From Cryptocoryne crispatula var. balansae (taxonomy: Eukaryota > Streptophyta > Magnoliopsida > Alismatales > Araceae), in the NCBI GenBank assembly GCA_036172225.1, contig CM069929.1:19183501-19247500 (forward strand): a DNA stretch of 64,000 bases, read 5' to 3'. The notes beneath the pieces were generated by a model. That model saw only the letters and a list, made by a program, of their open reading frames with translations, was not told the DNA's origin and ran no database searches. The position numbers were made by a program, and so were the translations under genes. This document shows positions 1 to 12,000 of this stretch, piece after piece; position 1 is the stretch's first letter; the number at the start of each line of letters is the position of its first letter.

Positions 1-2991
1 AACAAGAGATATCAAAAAAGGTAAATGACATCAAAAGAAATGGTAGGATATCATCTATTATCATTCGGAACAGACCCTACATCATCATATATATGAAGCA
101 AATAATATTTTGTTATAATTTAATTTATGTATTTTAATATGAGTCTTAATTGTTTATTTAAATGATTCATTTCTTGGTTATGTTACTTTTTAACCTAAGA
201 TATATGTATAATGACTCCTGATGATATTTTGGAAGGTATTAAAATAATTATCAAAAGAATGTTAGGAGATGACAACCACTCAATCATAATATTCAATAAC
301 TTATATGACTATAGACTGAGATCAATACATTTTAGGACAACAAGAGAGCAAAGAGCAGGTCCTAATATGTAACATAACATTATATTTTAAAATTACTAGT
401 TGTGTATATCTTAAAATATATTGTTCATTTGTAATTGGATGGTAGATGAACCACGGCAACATAGTGGAATATGAAAACCTAACTTCGGTTATAGGTAGAT
501 TTTAAGCCAAACCAAATTAGCTTTAGAGTGTAAAAGAAATTAATCAACCTTCAGCTTAATCCACACAAAGTGAAGTAACCAATTAACTTCTTAGCAGTTG
601 GAGTAACTTGTGATTTGTCACTACAACATATGTTTGAAACTCAAGAACGCATACACAAAGGTTGAAAGAGTCGAGAAGTAAAGATGACAAGATGAAACTA
701 ATGGCTCACATTGTCAAATTATAACTATAATTAAAAAATATATAAAACTTAAAAAATTGATGATGAGTAGAATGACTTGCAAGCATCGGTTGATAATTAA
801 GGAGCCGAAGAACCTGAGTTCAATATCGATGACCAATCTTGGATAGAAAGAGAATTAGATAATGTACCATTATTCGAAGAATTTCAATTTCTTGCTCTAT
901 TGTCAAAAAAGTAAAGGACCGAAGAATCATCAAAGTAAATCATAAGGTTAAGGCTAAAATGCTAAATAAGTTTTAATTGATCCTTCAGATATTGCATATT
1001 CAAATGAAGATATGTTGGAGTCAAGAATCAACATCTCATACTAGACATGAGACGATTCGACATTAACAATGATGATCTAATAATTCATAAAGATACCTTA
1101 TCAAGACCAAGGAGGGCGTCATAAGATTTTATTAGTTTTTTACATATATGAATCAATAAGAAAAATTTTAAGGACAAAATGTCAAATATAAAAATGTAAC
1201 CAACTTTTGTACAAAAAGACTAAGAAAAAGTTAAAAGGGTGGTCAAGGACAATTAGAAAGAGTGATAGGGGGTAGATTGGTCAAGACTGGAGAGGGAAGG
1301 CCGAGAGGGAGATAAGAGAGTGTTGAAAAGAAATGGGAGGGCGGTGGAGAAAGGGCCAAGATGGCTTAGGGAGAGATAGTGAGAGCTAGAGGAGATTGAT
1401 AGAATTAGGAGCTTCAAGAGAAGTCGAGTAAGAGTGAGACTTGATTATTAGCCTGTATTCCTTACCTGATTCAGTTCCAAACAGGTTTCATACCAATTTT
1501 GGGTGAGCCAATAGGTGGATGAAGTAGGAGAGGCAGGCTAGCAAAAGAGACAAATGCCTTAAGCTATCATAGACAAGATGAGATGCCTAGTCATCGACTT
1601 GCCTCAATGCCTAGAAGACTGGCAATTCTATGATAACAAAGATCACAAAGAATCTAAATAAATCAAAATAAAACACAATATGGGCCCTTAGTGGGTCAGA
1701 GCCCGTCCACATCCTCTCCAAGCCAAAGAGAGGTGTGGTCAATGTCAACACCAATATACATGGTTCAAGAAATGTCAACCAGGACTCGGAATAGTCTTGA
1801 ATGGCTAGCTAGATGACATTTCGTGATATTCTCATGACAGAGAACTGGGAAAGACACCCCCCAAAGGGTGGCGTCAATGGGTGGCAGGCAAAGTGCAGTG
1901 GAGCATAGCAGCCATCTTCCTCGCTCTATCAGGCAGGGAGAGAGGGTCCCTTCCAGACTCTTGAACTCGATAATAACCAGGTAAGGATCTGCCAGTGCTA
2001 GCCAGTCCCATGTTGCGGATCTTGTGTGTTGAAGCTCAGCCGGTCCGCAAGCCCAGACCAGCAACTGGAGAAGACAGTGCTGGAGCGCACCATCCAGCAC
2101 CGCTGCCCTCTGCTGCAGCTCCAGTGCTACTCCCCTTCCTTGGCAGTTGGCAGTCTGCCAAAACCAAAAATCTCACTGGATACTCAGTGTGATTGCAAAC
2201 CGTGACATGGGCTGCACCAAAAGTTGAGTGTTCTCACTACTTAACATCAAGCAATATTCACCGTATTTGTTACCATGTAAGATTACAACATTAACACAAT
2301 AACACAGTTCCCGAACAGGGAAGACAGTGATGGACCGCACCATCCAGCATCGCTGTCATGTAAGATCCTCGGTGAGATTGCAAACCATTAGATGGACTGG
2401 ACCAAAAGTTGAGTGTTCTCACTACTTAACATCAAGAAATATTCCCCGTATTTGTTACCATGTAAGATTATAACAATAACTCAATAACAGTTCCTAAACA
2501 GGGAAGACAGTGCTGGACCACACCATCCAGCATCGCTGCCCTCTGCAGCAGCTCCAGCCCCACTCCCCCTTCCTTGGTAGCCTGCCAAAACCGAAAATCT
2601 CACCATTAAAGCAAAGGGTGGATCAGTGGATGTTCTCACCGCTTAACATCCAGAAATATTTACCATATTTGTTACCATGTAATATTTAAAAATAACTCAA
2701 TACAGTTCCTAAACATCCTGATTTTGTTAGCATCTGAACAATTTAAAAGAAAACAATGGACTGCTCAAGAAAGAATCAGGGGCATAGTTGCACCATTAAA
2801 GCACTTGCAGTTAGTAATGCATATCTTCATCAAAAAGGTTGTCCCTTCACAAGGACTAATGCATGCATCTTCTGATATGAAGACATTCTAGGGAGAGCCA
2901 TTCCAGAAACATAACTTCACAGAAATGTTCATTGAATAAGAACAACTTCTCCAAGTGTATGCAATTAAATAGACAAGAAGAAAAAATTTAC
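1..2991 (-). other. CBL intron 3 (open-ended), no gene seen
   Basis: This stretch lies downstream of CBL exon 3 on the minus strand and should be intron 3. The next CBL exon (usually about 109 bp, carrying the next EF-hand) was looked for on the minus strand and not found, so the gene continues beyond the left edge. The first 2 kb are AT-rich with only short open frames on either strand and no recognisable domain. A block of local duplications occupies about 2071-2740. Confidence 0.6.
2071..2740. repeat. Three-copy local duplication inside CBL intron 3
   Basis: A module recurs three times. The AAGACAGTG(C/A)TGGA box starts at about 2071, 2321 and 2504. The TGTTCTCAC...TTAACATC...TTTGTTACCATGTAA box starts at about 2229, 2414 and 2631. 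Spacing is therefore about 183-250 bp, and the copies differ by indels and substitutions. It is an irregular tandem array, not a transposon with visible ends. Confidence 0.7.
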
Positions 2992-3052
2992 CCGGTTTGA
3001 AAAAAGATTTTCCCTTTTCCTGTTCTTGAATAAAGCAAGTTGAAACTCCTCC
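2992..3052 (-). CDS. CBL: CBL exon 3 with a +1 frameshift
   Basis: The acceptor CTGCAG is followed by codons for EEFQLALFKNRKREN, and the donor is CGG|GTAAAT. The exon should be 60 bp and end in a sequence like N-L-F-x-N-R. Here a run of seven Ts (complement of 3000-3006) makes it 61 bp and shifts the last codons out of frame. Confidence 0.88.
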
Positions 3053-6000
3053 TGCAGATTAAAAAAATAATCACTCATCATCTAATGCAGCTAAAAAACG
3101 AAAAAAGAGAAAGTGATGTCATTTAGAGATTTTGAGGATGAAGAGCATGGTTTGCTGAAGCAGGATCGGGTTGGGCTGGGATACCCGACCTGGTCGGTTT
3201 CTTTGCTGATCACTCCACTCCCCAACCCAGTCGGTTTCTTGGCTGATCGCTCCACTCCCGCTCCCACTTCCCGACCCAGCATGAAGGCACTTCTTGAGGC
3301 AAAACCGGCCCTGCAGGAAGGCTGAAATGCATTGATTGCAGAATCGGCAGAATCGGTCCGATTCCGACCGATTCCGGAATCGGATCGGTGGATTCCGATC
3401 CGATTCCTGGCGAAAGGACCGATTCCGGGAATAATTTTGCGGAATCGCCTGGAATCGCCTGGGATCGATTGCCGATTCCGAGGAATCGGTCGATCCGACC
3501 GATTCCTTCGGAAGACCGGTTGAACCGGCCCGGTTCGATTCCCGGTTCGATTCTGGACCGGGAATCGAACCGATTCCGGCCCTAAAAGGGCCGGAATCGA
3601 CCACCGCGGTCGATTCCGTCGATCCTGCGGCGGTAGGGCTTGATTCCGGCGATTTTGCGGCAATTCCAGCATCGATCCGGCGATCCAGGCGTCGATCCGA
3701 GCTGCCAACACCGATTCCAGAAGGATTCCAGCGATTCGAGCACCGATTCCGGCGATTCCAGTGATTCCGGCAGCGATTCCGGTGATTCCTTCAGCCGATT
3801 CCGCCGATCCAAGCTCCGATCGGCCTTGAATCAACGTCTTCTTCGATCTTTGACCGGTTTTTGGTAAGATTTCTTCGCCGAAAACTTCGTACGTCCATTC
3901 TTACGTGTTTCCGACGAGTCCGAGCGTCGTTAAACGTTGTGATTTCCGACCGAACAAGTCCGTCCATGTTTTGAACTATCCGTTTAAGTTCATTTTGCGC
4001 GGGAAAAATTACGGATATCCCGTACGTTAATTTACGACCATTTCTGGCAAATACATAACCCTTTAAACATACCGAATGGTGTGTTACTTGGGTTGTCTGC
4101 TTCCCGAACAGCGTCTAAATCAATTTTTATGTTATCTAATCATTTTTAGTGCATTGTTTACAATTTTTGCAAATATAAGCAATGGCCGATCAAGGTGATG
4201 CAGCAGCAGCACGTGCTTCCGACGTGGGTTGGGAACACGGGCAGATGGTAGACCCAGTCAGGAAGAGAGTACAGTGCAAATGATGTAGGAAGGAGATGAA
4301 CGGGGGGGTGTTCCAGCTGAAACAACATATCGTCGAACGGTGGGAATGTCAAGAAATGTGACAAGGTGCCTGGGGAGAAGAGTGAGGAGATGAGAGGCTA
4401 CATGACAGGTAGAGCCTCTCAACGGGCTGTTAGGATCGAGCAGAGGGAGGAGTTGCACGACGAGCTACTCCAGAGGAGGAGGGACCGCGATTTGCATACC
4501 TCGAAAGGGAAAGGCAAGGGGAAGGCACCAGCTGAGCCGAAGCCAGAGAGCGAGGACGAGTCCACAGACTCCGAGCTTGGACGTGCTAGGCACGCTAGCA
4601 AGCATGCATTTGCTGAGGAGGAGGACAGGAGGAGGGGAGCGAGGAGGGTCCGGGTCCGTAGTTGACCCGGCTTTAGGCCGATCGGCATCGGCTCGCCCGA
4701 CCTCGGCCGGGACCGAGAGACCGACCCCGGGATACGGGAGCCACACCGTCGTTACCGCCTACCAGCACTCGATTTACATCGAGTGACGAGTATTTATTTA
4801 GGAAACAGAGTGCTGGGCAGATGGGGATAAAACAGGCAATGAAAGGGGTGAAGGCAACAGGAACGGCTGCAAAAAGAGCCGTTCGCCACATTGTGAAGTG
4901 GTTTTTACATGCAGGTATCACTTTTTAAATTAAAATTGACATTATGTGTGTTTTATTTACTTAAACTTAATTTTACCCTGATCCAATTTTTTTTTAACTT
5001 GATGTAGGCATCCCAGCACATGCAGCCACCGGCCCCTACTTCCAAACGATGGTGGATGCCGTGGGTGAGGCTGGACCGGGTTTGCAAGCCCCGGGCAGCC
5101 GACAAATATACGGCGCTAGGCTGGATGAGGAGGTCCAGGAGTTGAAGGAGTGGATGGATGGTTTTAAGTTGGTGTGGAAGAAGAGGGGTTGCACGATTAT
5201 GTGCGATGGGTGGACAGGTATCACCAGGAGGAGTATGATAAACTTCTTGGTGTACTGTTCTGAGGGGACTACATTCTTGAAGTCGGTAGATGCTTCTGGG
5301 AAGATAAAAAATGCCGACTTCATCTTTTCTCTGATGGATGTGGTGGTGGAGGAGATCGGGGAGGACAATGTGGTTCAGGTTGTCACTGACAACGAACCAT
5401 CATATAAGACGGCTGGGAGGAAGTTGATGGAGAAGAGGAAACACATCTTATGGGTGCCCTGTGCAGCACATTCCATAGATCTCATATTAGAGGATATAGG
5501 CAAGGAGGAGGGTGTATCTACACTTGTCAGGCAGGCGCAGACGATCACATCTTTTATTTATTCGCATCCCCGCCTGCTACATATCATGAGATCACACACA
5601 GGAGGACACGATCTTGTTAGGCCCGGTCCGACATGATTTGCCACGAACTTCATTGCGTTGGAGAGTTTACACCGGCACAGGCAAGGAAGGAAAACTCGGG
5701 GGTCGGCCTAGGGTCGGTCGGCCCCAAAACCGACCCGGGTCGGTTGGGGTCGCGACCAGGGTCGGGTCAGGGTCGGGTCGGGGTCGAAAAAAATAATAAT
5801 AAAAAAATCATTTTAAAATAATAACCGGGTCGGGGGTCGGAGCCGGGTCGGGGTCGGTCGGCCCAAAAAGCGACCGGGTCGGGCGACCCGACCGACCGGG
5901 TCGCCGACCCGGCATTCCATGGGCACAGGCATGCATTGGTTAGGTTCACACAGTCCGAGGAGTATTACAACTATATGGTGGACAACATGCATGACAAGAA

Positions 6001-9000
6001 AGATCAGTTGGAGATTCTTGTCAGGTCTGAGAAGCAGATCACTGACAAGAGGTTTTGGGAGAGGATTGCCTACTACTTGGCAATCATTGAGCCACTGGTA
6101 GTTGTCTTGAGGTTGGTAGACTCAGATGACAGGGACCAGATGGGCACGTTGTATGATGCCATGGACCAGGCAAAGCTGAAAATAAAAGAAAAAAATCCCA
6201 GAGGTTACAAAAAGTGGTGGAAGATCATAGATGACCGATGGGACAAGACCTTGCACCACGATGTCCATGCTGCAGGTAACTTGGTTAAAAAATTATTTTT
6301 GATGTATAATTGTCTTATATCCACAGTGTTAACTAATATAATCTTGCAGGATATTTTTTGAACCCCCGCATCCAATATGGAGGACAGGTGGTGAACGACA
6401 ACGAGGTGATGCGGGGTACACTTGCTGTTATTCAGCGTCTGTGCCGATCTCAGCAGGACAAGATAGAGGCTGAGATAGACGTAAGTTAGAGTTCATTCAA
6501 TACCTTGGAGTAGCCTTACCAGGCAACTAATGTTTTTTTATAAATATTTCAGATGCAGAAGTAGTATAAGATGAGGGTCGGCGTATACTCAAATGCTGAT
6601 CTGAAATATTCAGTTGAAAAAGTGTCACCTGGTATAGTAATAGCTTGATGAAGATTTTATTTTCTTTTCATATAAGTTATGGTAGATGATGGGCTAATTG
6701 TTTACCTTTTCTCTTCTTGTTTTTTCTTGCAGCTGAGTGGTGGGTTCAGGTGAACACCAGGAGTGGATGGAATCCACTTGCTGCCATCGGTATCAGGATA
6801 CTCAGCCAGAGCACCAGTTCCTCTCATTGTGAGAGGAACTGTAGTACATTCAACCTGATACATACGAAAAGGAGGAACAAAGTTGACCTCGCACCGGCCG
6901 AGAAGCCGGTCTTCGTCATTACAATACGAGGCCGCGCATAAAGAACATCGAGGATCGACGAGAAGATCGGCGAGGCACGATTTGCACGATTCGCGGGTGG
7001 CCTGTACGAGCGAGAGGCATTCCTCCGCCACACCACCACCCGAGGAGGTGGACGTGGACTAGATATTCCGGGAGGAGCATGCACTTGCCTCCCGGATAGA
7101 GGAGATGGAAGCCGGGGATCGTACGGTGAGTTTGATCCCGATGACCGTGCGTACGGGCCGAAGGAGAGTTGGATGGTGTTGAAGCCGAGGAGGATGCTCG
7201 GCTCCACCTCCATCTACTTCTCGTGCTCGAGCGGGGGCCTTCTTCGCCCGCCAGCGGCTATGGTCCGATCTATGGAGCGACCACCGGCTTTAGCCCCGGC
7301 TCCAGTCCCGGCGGCCCATTCCGGCCCGTTCGCGGTCCGGGGAAAACGATAACAAAGGTGACCGCACGGAAAATGGGAGGATTTGCAAAGTTGAAAAAAA
7401 CTTTGGGTTCGGACCTTCGGTACTTCGAGAGATGGTCGCAGAGGTGAAGAGAAGGAAGGCTAGAGGTCGGGCGTCTGTCGGCCCCAAATGACAAAGACGC
7501 GAGCTCCTTCTCACTCCTCAGGTGATGATGACGAGGAGTGCATACCAGCGACGCAGCCACCAGCAGCAGCTGAGTCTCCTGATTCACGGCTTCCAAAGCC
7601 GTATTACACGCTGGATTCGGATACACCTGATTGTTATATACAGGAGCCACAGTATCCAGCATTTGGCCAGGCTGACCAGCAGTGGATTACACCACTAGCT
7701 CCACCATCCTCTGCTTACGTCCCGGTCGTACCGCAGTCCGATCCATACGACCTTGATGGCATGGCATCGGCATTATTCTCATATGGATATGGTCCCGGAC
7801 AGTATACAAGACTGAGCACGAGGGAGGAGCGTGAAGCGCAGGGAGAGGAGGAAGACCCATATTTATATCCTAGATTTTGGTAGTAGATTGATATGATGTA
7901 ATTTTTTTTTTCATGATGTATCATCTCTTTGATTTTTGAATCAATGGAATTGGAATATGTACTTAACTTCAAGTCTTCAATTGGAGTTCATTAGTATTTA
8001 TTCGATGTGGTCCTGTGGATGAATGCATTGGTTATTTTTAAAAAATAATTCTAACTCATTTCCTATTTTTTTAGAATTTTTTCTGAATTTTGTGAATTTT
8101 TTTGACGAAAAAAAAATTCCAAAAAAAAAACGATTCCGGACCGATCCGGAATCGATTCTCTTCCCAGAAATCGGCCGGAAATTCCGATTCCGATTCCGAT
8201 TCCGATTCTGGAATCCTTGCTACGACAGTTTGCTGCGGCCGCATTTCAAACAAGTTTTATTATTTCTAATATTTTATAATATATTAATTGTAAAAATATA
8301 AAAATTTACAGTTTAACTATTCGAATAATTATTTTTACTAATAATAAAAATAATATTTTTAGTTTAAATATTTTTAATATTTTTATGGGAAATTAATGTT
8401 TAATCAGTTCCGATCCCAACCAATCCGAGTCTATCAAGTCGGCCAACCCGACCCCGACCCAATCGGTCTAAAACCCACCCGACCTCAGCCTGACCCCACC
8501 ATCCTCTTTTTTTTGCCTGCATTCTTTTGATGCCAGGGACCTCTCAATTGCTCCACGTAACATAGGAAATCCATGGAAACATTGATTTCATTGATTTTGA
8601 AAATTTTACATTGATGTGAGGCATGAAAACATACAAATCTCATCCAATGAGTTTGGAATAAATCTCTTGAGTCTTGATGATTCATTCCACATTGGGGACA
8701 TATCCCCGAAATTAATTTTGGCTATATTGGCTAAGTGAGAGCTTGTTGGTGTGAAATTCATGCATAGCTCTTCCTTAACTCAATGGGATGTCTCCTGTAG
8801 CATTTAAAAGAGTTTTGTACTTCATTCATAGGGGCCCATTTTGACAGGGGCTCCCCTAAGCTTGCTCTGTCTTGACTTCCTCCATGGAAGGAGAATGGAA
8901 TGACACTATTCTCTCCTTGGTGGATTGCTTGTCTTTTTTGGTTTCTAAGGCATTAAGGGCTTCCACCATCCCTTGTTTTTGTTTTTCAAGGTGTAAAGGG

Positions 9001-12000
9001 CTACTTGCGCAATCTTCATTTGGTTTAGTTTGCAAGCTGTGAAGGCTACTTCTGCTAGTCTTGATCTTTTATTATTTAGTTTTCAAGGCGTAAAGGGCAA
9101 CTTAGATAGCATTGTTTGTGGTTTGTTCATTTTAAAAAAAATTCATAGCCAGTCAAAGTTTGGGCCTTAATGGACCTGTTCTGGCATGTATGAGGCCTAA
9201 ATTGGGCCTATGTGAGACATGTCTTATTCTTTTGTCCATGACCTGATGTAGGCCTACCGTTGGGCCTGTATTGTTGAGTCTGTGTGAGGCCTGATGTTGC
9301 ACTGTTATTGGGCACATATAGGGCATGTTCTTCAAGAACTTTCATAATTTTTTTCAGAAATTCCAAGGCTGGTTCTTATTACTGTGTTTCTGGAATTCTC
9401 AAGACTATTTCTACCCTACTTGGGTGCACTACTCTTCTTTCTTATGCCCCTCTTTGTCCTATGAACTTGATAAAGACACCTCAATGTGAGCACATGATTT
9501 TCTTTTTTTTTGACTTTTGAACATAAGATTTGTGTCTCGACGTCCAAGCAACTCTTCGTTCAAGTCGGCTTTCTACTCAATTCGTATCTCCATCAATGAT
9601 GCTATGCCAATGAAGTAGGTCTCAATCTTTTCCCTCAACTATGTTGGTACCTTGTCACACTTCTTGATATTTCCACTCACCCTACCAATGTATTGTTTAA
9701 AATAGTAAATACCTACATTTATTTCTTTTCCACCCCACTTATACTTTATCCTATTCTTGTCAATATCTAACATGTCTCCATGTTACCCTCCAATGTCACG
9801 ATGTGTAGGGGCACAACACTCTTCATCTGACTTTTTCTTACATAAATAAAAATATAGCTCATATTGAATAAATATATCCATAACGGGGAGACAACCGGAT
9901 GGTCCGACAAGGATCCGATTTCAACTCCTAAGGGCTGACTACAAGAAGGAAGAAACCGAACAAGTCACCCCTCAGGGTGGCTGCCCAGTCACCCAAAGGG
10001 GTGCAGGTGACCCTTACACAATCACCCCCAAGGGGTGACTAATTACCCCCGAAGGGGTGCTGTACGGTACCCCTAGGGGGGACCCCAAATATGGGGCGAT
10101 TTAAGGCCAACTAGCTAGAGAGAAGGAGAATCCAGAGGGAGAGGGAGAAAAGAAGAGAAAGAAGAAGGAAAAATTCACCAAAATGGGGGTGATCAAGCTT
10201 CACCGGAGGGGAGGCCTGAGGGGCTGCCGGAGGGGGCTGCCAAAAGAAGGGGAGCCCTAGATTGGGAGGAGGAATTAGGGGGCAAAGAAAGAATCCCCTA
10301 ATTCCGATATTTCTAGATCCCCAGAGATCCACCCTGTATCAGCCAATTCTTGATCCGATCCAAGGGAATCAGCAAATCCTCTATCCAATACGATTCCTCT
10401 GAGAATCGATCTTGGATTGGTTGTCCAGCATGTGAATTGGATCGACAGGGACCGATTCAATCCTAGAATCAACCGATTCCAATCTGGATCGGCCAATTCT
10501 GCAAACTATGACATGAGGGATGTTGAATTATCTACTGGAAGTGAGGAAGAGAATGGTAGGGGTGTGCGCTAATTGGTTCAAACCGAAAAATCAAACCAAA
10601 CCTACTAGTTCGGTTCAATTCAGTTCAGTTTGGTTTTGAGCCCATGGATTGCAGAATCGGCCGTTCCGGATCGGGATCGGCCGATTCTTGGATCGGATCA
10701 GTACCCACCGATCCGATTCCAGCCGGAATTACCGATCCAGCTGGGACTCCCGGCTGGATCGGTCGATCCTGGACCGATCCAGGTGGATCGATCCGGGAAT
10801 CGGTCGATCCGGACCGATTCCCCAGAACCCGGAAGGGTCCAGAATCGGATCGATTCAGGACCCGATTTCGGACCATTTTCTGGTGGGGGATCGGACCGAT
10901 TCCCCCTTCCCACCCCTCATTCTCACTTCCCCCCCTCCCCTTCATTGTCTAGGGCTCCCCTAGACCCCTCCCCCAACAATCCACCTCGAACATTGGTCGA
11001 TCCCCCCAAACAGGTAAATTTAGGGGGGGCTCCGATTCCTTTTTCCCCCTTCCCTTTACCACCATAAAAATAATTTTTCTTCGGGGGGCGTTGCCCCCTT
11101 GATACCCCCCACAAGGGGCGCTGCCCCCTTGACCCCCGCGACCTGACCGCGCAGGTCAATCCGCGACTACTCTGCGTCCCGCTGATGATAATGTAAACAT
11201 ATTAATATATTTTACTATCACTTATACTATCACATATATAGAAGATTCTTAATCATAAATATATATTATATACTTAAATTTACATAAAGATCTATTTACC
11301 TCTCTTCTCTCTCTCTTTTATATAATAATTTATACTTATATGATAGTTTCTTGAAAGAAACTTACGTTGTATGACATTGTTTGATAGAATGTCATCCACA
11401 TTATTTTTTAATTTTTTTATTTTTATTTATTTATATGATTTTTCCTGATTTTTTTTGATTTTTTGAAGATTTTTATGATTTAAAAAAATTAAAAAAAAAT
11501 GCCCGATCCGGACCGATCCAGGACGCCCTTTCTTCCGGAGGATCGGCCGATCCGGACCGATCCGATCCCGATCCCGCGATCCTTGTTTGAGCCACCATAG
11601 GTTTTGTTCGGTATGGGAATCCTCTAAATTGATCTAAACCAAACCAAACCATTATATTAAAATATCATAAAAAATTATTATATTATTAATAAAAATAATT
11701 TTTATATAATTTTTATAATATATAAATGATTATTTTAATTATTTTTACCTTATAAATCAATATATATAAATAATTAATTTAAGTATTTATCTATTTTCAG
11801 TTTAAATTGAACCAAACTGAATTGAAAATAGTTTGGTTCGGTTCAGTTTGAGAGAGTGGTTCGGTTCGGTTCGGTTCGGTTTGAAAAAAATACAATCCAA
11901 ACCAAACTATGCACACCCCTAGAGTATGGCCCAACCATCATGGCATCGGCTCCTAAGAGGCAAAGGGTTGACAATGAGAAAGCGATTCGCAACTATTTAT

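Larger units (their letters stand above)
3330..8219 (+). mobile_element. hAT-superfamily DNA transposon, autonomous-size, decayed
   Basis: The left end CATTGATTGCAGAATCGG and the right end (read inward CAAGGATTCCAGAATCGG) are inverted and match the ends of three short copies in this window. Both ends carry GATTCCG/CGGAATC-rich arms (3340-3830 and 8130-8215). Between them lies a multi-exon hAT transposase gene. No 8-bp target duplication is visible: the flanks are CTGAAATG and CTACGACA. The outer ends may therefore have been rearranged. It sits in CBL intron 2 in the opposite orientation. Confidence 0.75.

Noticed and set aside
1..2990. CBL exon 4
   Set aside because: Searched on the minus strand for the next EF-hand exon; no matching sequence or splice pair was found.
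3091..3834. Long Arg/Asn/Ile/Pro-rich open frames on both strands (up to 247 residues)
   Set aside because: They are translations of the GATTCCG word array in a transposon arm; similar frames appear in every copy (10625-11067, 12512-13066, 20492-21076).
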